Positions 16,732 through 26,321 of a DNA stretch of 64,000 bases are shown in pieces. Source of the stretch: Salinarimonas sp052380005 (GTDB taxonomy: Bacteria; Pseudomonadota; Alphaproteobacteria; Rhizobiales; Beijerinckiaceae). Location: assembly GCA_052380005.1 (NCBI GenBank), contig JBQTCJ010000012.1. The stretch is one strand, 5' to 3'. Within the stretch, counting starts at the first letter, position 1. Every line of letters starts with the position of its first letter. The notes beneath the pieces were generated by a model. That model saw only the letters and a program-made list of their open reading frames with translations, was not told the origin of the DNA and did no database searches. The position numbers were made by a program, and so were the translations under genes.

Positions 16732-19410
16732 TCATTTGCGCCGGCGCGGGGGCTTCGGCAGCGTCTGCTTCGTCTCCGCCAGGCCCGCCCAGGGGTCTCG
16801 CTTCAGATGCGCGAGGCGGGCCGGGAGGTTCTCGACCGTGAAGTGGTCCGGCGCGATCTCGGGGCCGAGCTCGTCCCAGGCGAGCGGGGTCGCCACCGGC
16901 GCGCCGGGGCGCGCGCGGGTGGAATAGGCGGCGACGGCGGTGGCGCCGCGGCCGTTGCGCAGGTAGTCGATGAAGATCCGGCCCACCCGGGCCTTCCTGG
17001 CGAGCGTGTCTGTGTAGCGAGCGGGCTCGTCCTTCGCCATCGCGCGCGCGAGGCCCGCGGCGTACGCCTTGGCCTCCTCCCACCCCGCCTTCGGCACGAG
17101 CGGCGCGACCACGTGCAGGCCCTTGCCGCCCGTGGTCTTCACGACGCTCTCGAGCCCGTCGGCGGCGAGCCGCTCGCGCACGGCGCGGGCCGCCTCGATC
17201 ACCTCGGGAAAGCCGACGTCCTCGCCCGGATCGAGGTCGAAGACCAGCCGGTCGGGCCGCTCGGGGTCGTCGAGGGTCGAGCCCCAGGGGTGGATCTCGA
17301 GGACTCCGAACTGGACGAGGCTCACGAGCCCGCGCAGGTCGCGCACGGCGACGAGCCGGTCGTCGCCGACGGTGGGCGTCATCACCGCCCGGTCGAGGCC
17401 GGCCCAGGGGTGCTTGGCGAAGAAGCACTCCTTCTGCGCCCCCGCGGGGCAGCGGATGACGGCGAGCGGACGGTTGGCGATCTGCGGCAGGATCCACTCC
17501 GCCACCTCGACATAGTAGTCCGCCAGCCCCTGCTTGGTGATTCCCTGGCCCTCCCAGAGGATGCGGTCGGGGCTCGTGAGCTCGATCCCCGCGTAGGCAT
17601 CGCCGTCGCTCGCGCCCATGGCCTTACCTCCAGCCTTTCCTCGGGCCTTCCCGCGGGCACGCCTCGCCGGCTCGTCCGCCGACGGCGGCGGCGCCTCGCG
17701 CACCACCTCGCGCGGGTCCTTGTCCTCGCGCAGGCCCTTGTAGGAGGCGTGCCGCAGGAGGCCGTCGGGCGTCCAGCCCCGCAGCTCGACCTCGGCGACG
17801 AGCTCGGGCCGGGCCCAGCGCACCTTCGCGGCGGCGGCGCGCGGGAGCGGCTCGGCGAAGGGCGGCGCGTCCGCGTGCACGGCCTCGATCGCGTCGTGGA
17901 GCGCCTTCGCGTCCGCTTCCTTGAAGCCGGTGCCGACCCGGCCGACGTGCACGAGGTCGTCCCCCTCCCAGACGCCCAGCACGAGCGAGCCTACCGCGTT
18001 GCGCCGGCTCGTCGCGGGGACGTAGCCGGCGACGACGAATTCCTGACGCGCCGAGCATTTGGTCTTGCGCCAGTCCTCGCCGCGGCCCGAGCGATACGGC
18101 CGGTCGGCGCGCTTTGAGATCACGCCCTCGAGGCCGATCCGACAGGCGTGGCGTACCATGGCCTCGCCATCCGCAGCGATGTGCTCCGACAGGCGCACCC
18201 GCCCGCCCGCCGGCGCGTCGTCGAGGAGGAGCGCGAGCAGGCGCTTGCGCTCGGCGAGCGGCACGCCGCCGAGATCGACGCCGTCGAGATGGAGGAGATC
18301 GAAGGCCTGGTAGACGATCGCCGACGTGTCGCCGGACTTCAGCGCCGCCTGCAGCGCGCCGAAGTCGGACACGCCGCGCGCGTTCTCCACCACGGCCTCG
18401 CCGTCGATCAGCGCGGTGCCGAGGCCGAGCCCCGCCAGCGCTTCCGCGAGCGGGCCGAATCTCCGCGTCCAGTCGAGGCCCTTGCGGGTGAGGAGCGCGA
18501 CCTCCTCCCGTTCGATGCGGGCCTGGAGGCGGTAGCCGTCGAACTTGATCTCGTGGAGCCATTGCGCGCCAGAGGGCGCCTTCTCGGAGAGGGTCGCGAG
18601 GCAGGGCGGGACGAAGACGGGGAGCGCGCCCGGCTTCGCGCCGGGGAGGTCGGCGTGGGAGGGCGGCGCCGTCCGCGTGGGCGACCGGCCGGAGGTCTCG
18701 CGCACCGGAGGCTTCTTCGCCGTAGGCTTCGCCTTCGGGTCCGCGAGCTTCGTGTCCCAGTCGGCGCGGCGCACGTCGCCGGCCTTCAGGTCGGCGATGG
18801 TGCGCCCCGAGACGACCGAGGTCTCCTCCTCGGCCAGGATGTCGCCCGTCCCCGCGGGGCGGGCGGCCTCGTCGTCGGACTTGATCAGGAGCCAGTTCTC
18901 CTTCGAGCTCGCGCGGCGCTCCTTGCCCGCGCCGGTGCGCACCAGATGCCAGCGCCCGCCGAGCCGCGCGCCGCGAAGCGTGAAGGTGAGGCGCCCGCGC
19001 TCCATGCCGGCCCGCGGGTCGCCCTCCGGCTCCCAGACGCCCTCGTCCCATACGATCATCGCGCCGCCGCCGTAGGAGCCCTCCGGGATCAGGCCCTCGA
19101 AGGTGAGGTAGTCGAGCGGGTGGTCCTCGGTGCGGACGGCGAGGCGTCTGTCGCCGGCGACGAGGCTCGGGCCGCGGGTCACCGCCCAGGAGAGCAGCAC
19201 GCCGTCGAGCTCGAGCCGCAGGTCGTAGTGCAGCCGTCGTGCCGCGTGCTTCTGCACGCAGAAGCGCAGCCCCGCGCGCCCGCTGCGGGCGGCGGCGCGG
19301 CCGCTCGGCTCCGGCGTAGCGGCGAAGTCGCGCTTGTCGCGATAGCGCCCGAGTGGATCGTCGCCGACGCGAATGGCTTCGCGAGCGGCCTCGGCGATGC
19401 GGCGTGCCAT
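16732..19410 (-). CDS. ligD: non-homologous end-joining DNA ligase LigD (PE-LIG-POL)
   Basis: LigD seals double-strand breaks held by Ku. The 892-residue protein has the Pseudomonas-type order. A 3'-phosphoesterase lies at about residues 45-180 (HAARRLHYDLRLELDG near 55, GSYGGGAMIVWDEG near 112). A linker (180-260) is Lys/Pro-rich. The ATP-dependent ligase follows at about 265-575, with the adenylated Lys in KFDGYR near 289. A primase-polymerase domain lies at about 600-880 (VFDLDPGEDVGF with the metal-binding DLDP, TTGGKGLHVVAPL). All three activities look intact. It starts 13 bases after ku, so the two form an operon. Confidence 0.95.
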   Translation of the reverse strand: MARRIAEAAREAIRVGDDPLGRYRDKRDFAATPEPSGRAAARSGRAGLRFCVQKHAARRLHYDLRLELDGVLLSWAVTRGPSLVAGDRRLAVRTEDHPLDYLTFEGLIPEGSYGGGAMIVWDEGVWEPEGDPRAGMERGRLTFTLRGARLGGRWHLVRTGAGKERRASSKENWLLIKSDDEAARPAGTGDILAEEETSVVSGRTIADLKAGDVRRADWDTKLADPKAKPTAKKPPVRETSGRSPTRTAPPSHADLPGAKPGALPVFVPPCLATLSEKAPSGAQWLHEIKFDGYRLQARIEREEVALLTRKGLDWTRRFGPLAEALAGLGLGTALIDGEAVVENARGVSDFGALQAALKSGDTSAIVYQAFDLLHLDGVDLGGVPLAERKRLLALLLDDAPAGGRVRLSEHIAADGEAMVRHACRIGLEGVISKRADRPYRSGRGEDWRKTKCSARQEFVVAGYVPATSRRNAVGSLVLGVWEGDDLVHVGRVGTGFKEADAKALHDAIEAVHADAPPFAEPLPRAAAAKVRWARPELVAEVELRGWTPDGLLRHASYKGLREDKDPREVVREAPPPSADEPARRARGKARGKAGGKAMGASDGDAYAGIELTSPDRILWEGQGITKQGLADYYVEVAEWILPQIANRPLAVIRCPAGAQKECFFAKHPWAGLDRAVMTPTVGDDRLVAVRDLRGLVSLVQFGVLEIHPWGSTLDDPERPDRLVFDLDPGEDVGFPEVIEAARAVRERLAADGLESVVKTTGGKGLHVVAPLVPKAGWEEAKAYAAGLARAMAKDEPARYTDTLARKARVGRIFIDYLRNGRGATAVAAYSTRARPGAPVATPLAWDELGPEIAPDHFTVENLPARLAHLKRDPWAGLAETKQTLPKPPRRRK

Positions 19411-19423
19411 CGGGGCCCCCCGC

Positions 19424-20467
19424 TCAGCTCGCCTTGCGCTGCTTCGCCGCCGGCTTGCGCGCCGAGGTGCGGGCGCCCTGCGTCTCGCCCGAGGCGCTCG
19501 CCTTCGAGGCCGAAGCCTTCGAGGCAGAAGCCTTGGACGTCGAGGCCTTGGACGTCGAAGCCTTGGACGTCGAAGCCTTGGACGTCGAAGCCTTGGAGGA
19601 AGCCTTGGAGGAAGCCTTCGAGGCCGACGCCTTGGGCGCCGTCGCCTTCGTCCGCCCCGGCGAACCCTTCCGCGTGGGTTCGCCGTCCTCCTCCGCCGCG
19701 AGCGAGCGCTTGAGCGCGTCCATCAGGTTGACGACGTTCGAGGGCGGCTGTGCCTTCGGCCGCGGCGCGTCGGCGGCGCCCGCCTGCTTGGCGCGGATCA
19801 TCTCGACGAGCGCGTTCTCGTAGCGATCCTCGAAGGTCTCGGGCTCGAAATGCCCGGTCTTGGTCTCGACGATGTGGAGCGCGAGGTCCTTGACCTCGTC
19901 GGGATAGTCGACGTCCGGAATGTCCTCGAACACCTCCTCCTCGCCGCGGATCTCGTAGGCGTAGTGCAACGTCGTGCCCATCAGCCCGTCGTCCAGGGCC
20001 TCGAGCAGGATCAACCGCTCGCGCCGCGCCATCACGATCCGCCCGATCGCGACCATGCCCTTCTCGCGGACGGCATCGCGGATCACGGCGAAGGCCTCCT
20101 GCGCCACCTTGTCGTCGGGGACGAGGTAGTAGGGGCTGTCGAGGTAGCGCTCGTCCACCTCCTCGCGCGGAACGAAGGTCTCGATGTCGATCGTGTGCGT
20201 CGACTCGAGCTTGAGGGCGTCGATCTCCTCGTCCTCGACCTGGACGTACGCGTTCTTGCCGACCTTGTAGCCCTTGACCTGATCCTCGGGCTCCACCGGG
20301 TCGCCGGTCTCGGCATCGACGTAGACCCGCTTCACGCGATTGCCGGTCTCGCGGTTCAGGGTGTTGAAGCGCACCTTCGAGGACGACGTCGCCGCGGGGA
20401 AGAGCGCCACGGCGCAGGAAACAAGCGAAAGCTTCAAGTAACCTTTCCAGATCGCGCGCGCGGCCAT
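19424..20467 (-). CDS. ku: Ku protein, bacterial NHEJ, with repetitive lysine-rich tail
   Basis: Homodimeric Ku binds DNA ends and recruits LigD. The Ku core covers about residues 1-265, beginning MAARAIWKGYLKLSLVSC and including ARRERLILLEALDDGLMGTTLHYAYEIR near 150-175. The tail (residues 266-347) is unusual: it is mostly repeats of SKASTSKAS-type pentapeptides (about 279-326) before a basic end. Lys-rich Ku tails are known to assist DNA binding and threading. Here the tail is encoded by tandem 15- and 12-base repeats, so its length could vary. The ATG is at 20465-20467, with a GAGG-like site upstream. Confidence 0.94.
   Translation of the reverse strand: MAARAIWKGYLKLSLVSCAVALFPAATSSSKVRFNTLNRETGNRVKRVYVDAETGDPVEPEDQVKGYKVGKNAYVQVEDEEIDALKLESTHTIDIETFVPREEVDERYLDSPYYLVPDDKVAQEAFAVIRDAVREKGMVAIGRIVMARRERLILLEALDDGLMGTTLHYAYEIRGEEEVFEDIPDVDYPDEVKDLALHIVETKTGHFEPETFEDRYENALVEMIRAKQAGAADAPRPKAQPPSNVVNLMDALKRSLAAEEDGEPTRKGSPGRTKATAPKASASKASSKASSKASTSKASTSKASTSKASTSKASASKASASKASASGETQGARTSARKPAAKQRKAS
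19490..19633 (-). repeat. tandem 15-bp/12-bp coding repeats in the ku tail
   Basis: On the plus strand, the unit GCCTTGGACGTCGAA repeats about four times near 19530-19590. It is flanked by variants GCCTTCGAGGCAGAA and 12-base GCCTTGGAGGAA units. In the minus frame these encode the KASTS, KASAS and KASS units of the Ku tail. All unit lengths are multiples of three, so changes in copy number would preserve the frame. Confidence 0.85.
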
Positions 20468-20499
20468 GAGGTGATCTCCAGATCTCGACCCGCATTCGC

Positions 20500-20589
20500 G
20501 AGTCGAGACGACTCGGGCGCGGAGTCGATCGACTCGCCAGGCGACTCGAACGTGATTCGCCGCGAGTCGTTCCGGGGGTGCGAAGACTC
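20500..20589. promoter_or_regulatory. cluster of eight GANTC (CcrM-type methylation) sites upstream of ku
   Basis: Eight GANTC motifs start at 20500, 20510, 20522, 20531, 20543, 20554, 20564 and 20585. They lie between the glk stop and the ku start. Several pair into palindromes, such as the perfect GAGTCGATCGACTC (20522-20535) and CGAGTC/GACTCG around 20499-20515. In alphaproteobacteria CcrM methylates GANTC, and methylated promoter sites can couple expression to the cell cycle. The alternative is a set of operator palindromes for an unknown regulator. Confidence 0.55.
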
Positions 20590-20636
20590 TCGCATGTCAA
20601 GAAGAAACTCGTCTCCGCCCGAGCGAGGGGAGCCGG

Positions 20637-21644
20637 TCAGATCCGCCAGAGGCGCGACGCGTAGTCGATGACGAAGCGGTCCGGCTGCGCCCCCACGGCG
20701 GCCATGGCGCGCAGGATGACGTCGTCGGAGGGCAGGCGCATCAGGGGCACGGCGCGGGCGAGGGCCTCGACCGGCGCCTTGTCGTCGAACAGCGCCCGGA
20801 AGCGCGCCTCGTCGATCAGCGGCGCCAGCGAGGCGATCACGCCGCCGCGGATCACGACGCCGCCCGTCGCCGAGAAGACGATGCCCATGTCGCCCGCGAA
20901 TCGCGCGAGATGCTTGAGGAAGGCCGCGACCGTGGCGCGGGCGTGCGCGCTCTCTCCGGAGACCGCCTGGGCGGCGACGCGAGGCGGGTCGCTCTCGACG
21001 GCGGCCGGGTCGAGCCCGAAGTCCGGCGCCATCGCCTTGTGCAGACGCACCAGCCCCGGCCCGGAGAGGATCGCCTCGGAGGTGATGCGGCCGAAATGCC
21101 GCTCGAGTCGCGGGAAGACGCGGTAGTCCTCCTCGTCGAGCGGCCCGAAGCCGACGTGCCCCGCCTCTCCCGGCAGCGGCGCGGCGCGCCCGGCGACGGT
21201 GACGAGCGCGGCCATGCCGAGCCCCGTCCCCGGCCCCAGCACGAGCTTGGGGCCGCCGCCGGGCGGGACGGGCGGCCCGATCGGGATCGCGTCCTGCGGC
21301 TCGAGCACGGCGAGCGCCAGAGCGGCCGCCTCGAAGTCGTTCAGAAGCAACCCTTGAGCGAGGCCGAAATGGCGCGCGAGATCCGCGCCGTCGAAGGTCC
21401 ACTGCGCGTTCGTCAGCCGCGCCTCGCGACCGAGCACCGGCCCGGCCGCACACAGGACGAGGCTCCGCGCCCCCGAGGGCGTCGCCGCGATCGCCTGCTC
21501 CACCGCCTCCCACGCGGTCGGCGTCTCCTTCGTGCGCAGCCGGCACACGGGAACGAGCGGCGCGCCCGGCGCCTCGGCGAGCGAGAAGCGGGCGTTCGTG
21601 CCGCCGACGTCGGCGACGAGGAGGGGATGGGGGAACGAAGTCAT
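20637..21644 (-). CDS. glk: glucokinase
   Basis: Glk phosphorylates glucose with ATP. The 335-residue protein is of the bacterial Glk (ROK-unrelated, PF02685) type. It has the ATP-binding VADVGGTNARFSLAE near residue 10, LTNAQWTFDGADLARHFG near 78 with LLNDFEAAALAL near 99, GPGTGLGMAAL near 136, and the sugar-binding EAGHVGFGP near 158. ATGGVVIRGGV near 262 is the second phosphate segment. Its stop lies 169 bases before ku. A bHLH-type GTPase or other partner is not seen. Confidence 0.93.
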   Translation of the reverse strand: MTSFPHPLLVADVGGTNARFSLAEAPGAPLVPVCRLRTKETPTAWEAVEQAIAATPSGARSLVLCAAGPVLGREARLTNAQWTFDGADLARHFGLAQGLLLNDFEAAALALAVLEPQDAIPIGPPVPPGGGPKLVLGPGTGLGMAALVTVAGRAAPLPGEAGHVGFGPLDEEDYRVFPRLERHFGRITSEAILSGPGLVRLHKAMAPDFGLDPAAVESDPPRVAAQAVSGESAHARATVAAFLKHLARFAGDMGIVFSATGGVVIRGGVIASLAPLIDEARFRALFDDKAPVEALARAVPLMRLPSDDVILRAMAAVGAQPDRFVIDYASRLWRI

Positions 21645-21766
21645 GACCTCTCAACGCGCGAGGGGCGGAAGGGGTGTCCTCGACCGTGATAGGCGACGGG
21701 AGCGGGCTGGGGCAACAGTCGGGGCGGCTCGGGACGGACCGTCGTCGATCAAGGGCGCCGACCGCC

Positions 21767-21804
21767 ACCTCCCCTCCGCGGCCCCCGCGGGGGAGGCAGG
21801 GTGG
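21767..21804. repeat. GC-rich palindrome after exoD (repeat copy 2)
   Basis: CACCTCCCCTCCGCGG is followed by CCGCGGGGGAGGCAGGGTGG, forming a strong hairpin just past the exoD stop. It resembles the element at 16683-16722 on the opposite strand and the units at 45.7-46.2 kb. No U-tract follows on the exoD strand, so I list it as a repeat rather than a proven terminator. Confidence 0.45.
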
Positions 21805-22425
21805 CTAGAACGGGCGGGCGGCGAGCCAGCTCGCGGGGACGAAGGCCTCGAAGGCAGCGGTGAGGCCGAGCCCCAGGCCGGCGATCAGGCCGATCGCCAG
21901 GAGGCCCACCGTCACGCCCGCGCCGACGAAGGCGCCGTCGCGCTCGATCATGCCGAAACCCATCAGCACGATCGCGATCGCCGGCGGCGTGTTGCCGACC
22001 ACGGGGATCGGCAGCGCCATGATCGCGGCGAGGACGAGGATCAGCACGCCGAGCGGTCGGCGGGCGCGCAGACGCGTGAAGGAGATCGCCCGCGGGCGCG
22101 ACCAGCGCTCGATCCGCCGCAGCTTCGGTGTCGTCCAGGCGACGACCCGCTGGAGGAAGGCGGTACGCACCGTCCGGCGCGCGAGCCGGCGCGGCATCCA
22201 CAGCGATCGCCGCAGCGCCAGGAACTGGAGGGCCACGAGCACGATCAGCGCCGCCGCCAGGGTGGAGAAGCCCGGCGGCGTCGGGATCAGCATCGGCGCC
22301 GCGAACAGGATCAGCAGCACGCCGAAGGAGCGCGCCCGCAGCCGCGTGACGATCTCGCCTAGGGTGAGCGTCTCGGACGTCTCGTTCTCGACGAGGCGCT
22401 CGAGGATCTCTGAGGTGCGCTGCAC
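21805..22425 (-). CDS. exoD: ExoD-family exopolysaccharide synthesis membrane protein
   Basis: This 206-residue inner-membrane protein has the ExoD pattern: an N-terminal amphipathic stretch (SEILERLVENETSETLTLGEIVTRL), then RSFGVLLILFAAPMLIPTPPGFSTL, a basic central region, and further helices with LPIPVVGNTPPAIAIVLMGFGMIERDG, the family signature. ExoD was first described in Sinorhizobium meliloti as needed for exopolysaccharide production and nodule invasion. Its biochemical role is unknown. It lies alone, with no polysaccharide genes nearby in the window. Confidence 0.88.
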   Translation of the reverse strand: MQRTSEILERLVENETSETLTLGEIVTRLRARSFGVLLILFAAPMLIPTPPGFSTLAAALIVLVALQFLALRRSLWMPRRLARRTVRTAFLQRVVAWTTPKLRRIERWSRPRAISFTRLRARRPLGVLILVLAAIMALPIPVVGNTPPAIAIVLMGFGMIERDGAFVGAGVTVGLLAIGLIAGLGLGLTAAFEAFVPASWLAARPF

Positions 22426-22493
22426 GGGACCGGCCGGGGGTGCGAGTTCGAGCGCCCCTCAGATAGGAGTGCGCCCGCCCGCACGCCAGCCTG

Positions 22494-22763
22494 TCAATGC
22501 AGCGTCACGATCCCCCCCACCGCCTTGAACTCCGCGGGGCGGATCAGCGCCTGGTGCGCCACCGTCACCGAGTGGAGCGGACCCTCGAGCTCGCGCCGCC
22601 AGAAGGCGAGGAAATCGTTGAGCTCCGGGAAGGTCGGGGCGAGGTCCCAGTCCTGCCAGACGTAGGTCTGGAGGATGCCGGGATGGTCGGGCAGGCGATA
22701 CAGGATGTGGGCCGTGGTCAGGCCGTAGCCTTCGAGCTGCTTCGCGAACGCGGTCGACGCCAT
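22494..22763 (-). CDS. usg: Usg family protein
   Basis: This is an 89-residue protein of the alphaproteobacterial Usg family, named for the gene upstream of trpF in Caulobacter. It matches the family at GYGLTTAHILYRLPDHPGILQTYVWQD and DLAPTFPELNDFLAFWRRELEG. Its function is unknown. The ATG at 22761-22763 has GGAGG 6-9 bases upstream. Here the gene is about 6 kb from trpF and near groESL, so the classic usg-trpF linkage is broken. Confidence 0.85.
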   Translation of the reverse strand: MASTAFAKQLEGYGLTTAHILYRLPDHPGILQTYVWQDWDLAPTFPELNDFLAFWRRELEGPLHSVTVAHQALIRPAEFKAVGGIVTLH

Positions 22764-22949
22764 GCGGGGGCCTCCGAGCGTGTGACGGCACTCGCCGGCT
22801 CGCCCAGGTGGCACTCCCGACGCGAACGCCGGCCCGTCGATGATGCCACAGAGGGCGGCGGTTGCAAGCCGCAAAAAAGAATTGCCATGCGATCTCAATA
22901 TATTGGCAGCGTTAGTTCTCGAGTGCTGCCACGTTGCGAGAGTGCTCTG

Positions 22950-22976
22950 CTAGCACTCCGGACAAGCGAGTGCCAA
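22950..22976 (+). promoter_or_regulatory. CIRCE element (HrcA operator) upstream of groESL
   Basis: CTAGCACTC, nine bases, then GAGTGCCAA, close to the consensus TTAGCACTC-N9-GAGTGCTAA. HrcA binds CIRCE and represses groESL until heat shock. It lies 135 bases before groES. Further GAGTGC half-sites occur at 22921 and 22940 just upstream. The 348-base gap between usg and groES holds no gene; it contains this site, an AT-rich stretch (22870-22912) and the groES ribosome-binding site (GGAGACTGAGAAGCC before the ATG). Confidence 0.9.
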
Positions 22977-23111
22977 AATTTTCGCGACCCCCTCTTGAAG
23001 CGCGGCCGTGGCCGAATTACCTCCGCGCTCGGGCGGGGGCGGCGCGACATCCGCGCGCACCCGCCGCGTGAGGATCATGACGATCTCGCATCATTCGGAG
23101 ACTGAGAAGCC

Positions 23112-23426
23112 ATGAAGTTCCGTCCCCTGCACGACCGGGTGGTCGTTCGCCGCATCGAGGCCGACACCAAGACGGCCGGCGGCATCATCATCCCCGACAC
23201 CGCCAAGGAGAAGCCCCAGCAGGGCGAGGTGGTGGCGGTCGGCCCGGGCGCCCGCGACGAGAAGGGCGAGCTGGTCGCGCTCGAGGTGAAGGCCGGCGAC
23301 CGCGTGCTCTTCGGCAAGTGGTCGGGCACCGAGGTGCGCATCGACGGCGAGGACCTCCTGATCATGAAGGAGTCCGACATCATGGGCGTGCTCGACGCCG
23401 CCGAGGCGGCGCGCAAGGCCGCCTGA
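23112..23426 (+). CDS. groES: co-chaperonin GroES
   Basis: GroES caps the GroEL folding chamber. The 104-residue product starts KFRPLHDRVVVRRIEADTKTAGGIIIPDTAKEKPQQG, which includes the mobile loop that contacts GroEL. It continues GEVVAVGPGARDEKGELVALEVKAGDRVLFGKWSG. It ends with a short Ala/Lys tail (DAAEAARKAA), slightly longer than the usual 95-97 residues. groEL follows after 44 bases in the same operon. Confidence 0.96.
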   Translation: MKFRPLHDRVVVRRIEADTKTAGGIIIPDTAKEKPQQGEVVAVGPGARDEKGELVALEVKAGDRVLFGKWSGTEVRIDGEDLLIMKESDIMGVLDAAEAARKAA

Positions 23427-23470
23427 TCCCCCCGAACATCAACGTCATGTCTCTTTCGGAGTGACGACAA

Positions 23471-25096
<1,626 letters not shown>

Positions 25097-25132
25097 GGTC
25101 GCGCACGGTTCGATCGTGCACGGAAACGAGGA

Positions 25133-25165
25133 GGGGCCGTCCGCGGGAGCGGGCGGCCCCTTCTT
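25133..25165 (+). terminator. rho-independent terminator after groEL
   Basis: GGGGCCG (25133-25139) pairs with CGGCCCC (25154-25160), followed by TTCTTCC. It ends the groESL transcript 37 bases past the groEL stop and may also serve the convergent DUF2852 gene. Confidence 0.75.
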
Positions 25166-25190
25166 CCATTCTTCACCGGCAGACCGATCG

Positions 25191-25577
25191 TCAGGCGGCG
25201 TTGCCGCCGCCGTTGCGGCGCGCCATGAACTGATCGAACTCGGCGCGGTCCTTGGCCTGGCGCAGCTCGTCGAGGAACGACATGAACGCGTCGCGCTCCT
25301 CCTCGAGGCGCTTGAGGGTCTCGGCGCGATAGCTGTCGAAGGCGGCGTTGCCCGTCGCGCCAGACACCGCGTGCCGGTTCCGCCGGCCCCAGCCCTTGCA
25401 TGCCATCCGCTTGCTCCCGATCATGTAGAGAAGAAGGCCCAGGCCGATGGGCCAGAAGACGATGAACCCCGCCACGATGGCGGCGATCCAGGCGCCTTTT
25501 CCGCGTTCGTCGAGCCAGTCGCGACAGCGGACGATCCAATCCGTCGCCGAGCTCATGCTCATGGTCGTGGTCTGCAT
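25191..25577 (-). CDS. DUF2852 family membrane protein
   Basis: This 128-residue protein of unknown function matches the DUF2852 family of alphaproteobacteria. It has a short N-terminus, one hydrophobic hairpin (AWIAAIVAGFIVFWPIGLGLLLYMIG), a conserved central region, and a coiled-coil-like C-terminus (FDSYRAETLKRLEEERDAFMSFLDELRQAKDRAEFDQFM). The ATG at 25575-25577 has AAAGGTG upstream. The gene follows a TetR regulator gene on the same strand, with an operator-like palindrome between them. Confidence 0.82.
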   Translation of the reverse strand: MQTTTMSMSSATDWIVRCRDWLDERGKGAWIAAIVAGFIVFWPIGLGLLLYMIGSKRMACKGWGRRNRHAVSGATGNAAFDSYRAETLKRLEEERDAFMSFLDELRQAKDRAEFDQFMARRNGGGNAA

Positions 25578-25590
25578 AGCGCACCTTTCG

Positions 25591-25609
25591 ATGTGAATGT
25601 TATTCACAT
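25591..25609. promoter_or_regulatory. operator-like palindrome upstream of DUF2852
   Basis: ATGTGAAT-GTT-ATTCACAT is a perfect 8+8 palindrome, followed by another TTCACAT half-site. It is 14 bases before the DUF2852 start and 70 bases after the end of the TetR gene. Its size and symmetry fit a TetR dimer site, so the neighbouring regulator is the natural candidate (inference). Confidence 0.6.
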
Positions 25610-25679
25610 TCACATAAATGGACGCGGGCCCGCGAACTGTCAAGCCGGGAGGCGCGAACTTCGTGGAGGACCGCGACGG

Positions 25680-26321
25680 TCAGGGAATGAGGCCGAGGCC
25701 GCGCAGGTAGATGGCGGTGCCGCTCTCCAGCATCTCCTCGGCGGAGTAGGGCGCGCGTGATCCCGGGCGGCCTCGTCCGAACAGCTCGACGACGCCGTGG
25801 CTGAAGGCCCAGATGTGGTTCGCGACCATGCCCGCCGGCGGGCGCTTCGCCGCGGGCAGATGCGCGGAGAGCCGCTCGGCCGACAGGCGCAGGACGGCCA
25901 TCGCCCGGTCCGCCATTCGGTTCAGCTGGGCATTGGCGGAGATCGCGACGCCCGATTCGAACATGGCGATGTAGTAGCCCGGGTTCGCCCGCGCGAAGTC
26001 GAGATAGGCGTTACCCGCCGCCGTGAAGGCCTTCAGCGGGGCGCTCTCGCCGCCCTCGGTGGCGCGCTCGAGCCGCTCGGCGAAGAGGGTGAAGCCCTGG
26101 AGCGCCACCGCCTCGATCAGCTCCTCGCGCCCGGCGAAATGCCGGTATGGCGCCGCCGGGCTCACCCCCGCCGCGCGCGCCGCCTCCGCCATGGTGAAGC
26201 CGAGCGGGCCCTTCTCCTCGATGAGCACCCGCGCGGCCTCGACCAGCGCCTCGCGCAGGTTGCCGTGGTGATAGGTCTTGCGCCGCCCGGCCTCGGGCGG
26301 CTCGTGCGGCTCGGTGTCCAT
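25680..26321 (-). CDS. TetR/AcrR family transcriptional regulator
   Basis: The 213-residue protein begins with a basic tail and KTYHHGNLREALVEAARVLIEEKG, then the TetR helix-turn-helix FTMAEAARAAGVSPAAPYRHFAGREELIEAV (about residues 35-70). The YHHGNLR opening marks a well-known TetR subgroup with a C-terminal TetR_C_33/WHG-type domain, seen here as NHIWAFSHGVVELFGRG. The ATG is at 26319-26321. Its target is probably the adjacent DUF2852 gene. The ligand is unknown. Confidence 0.88.
   Translation of the reverse strand: MDTEPHEPPEAGRRKTYHHGNLREALVEAARVLIEEKGPLGFTMAEAARAAGVSPAAPYRHFAGREELIEAVALQGFTLFAERLERATEGGESAPLKAFTAAGNAYLDFARANPGYYIAMFESGVAISANAQLNRMADRAMAVLRLSAERLSAHLPAAKRPPAGMVANHIWAFSHGVVELFGRGRPGSRAPYSAEEMLESGTAIYLRGLGLIP

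Noticed and set aside
19490..19633. Possible CRISPR-like repeat array
   Set aside because: The repeats are contiguous, 12-15 bases long without unique spacers, and they encode the Ku tail in frame.
22990..23025. RpoH promoter (CTTGAAG) before groES
   Set aside because: The -35-like CTTGAAG is present, but the sequence at the expected -10 position fits poorly, so I did not call it.
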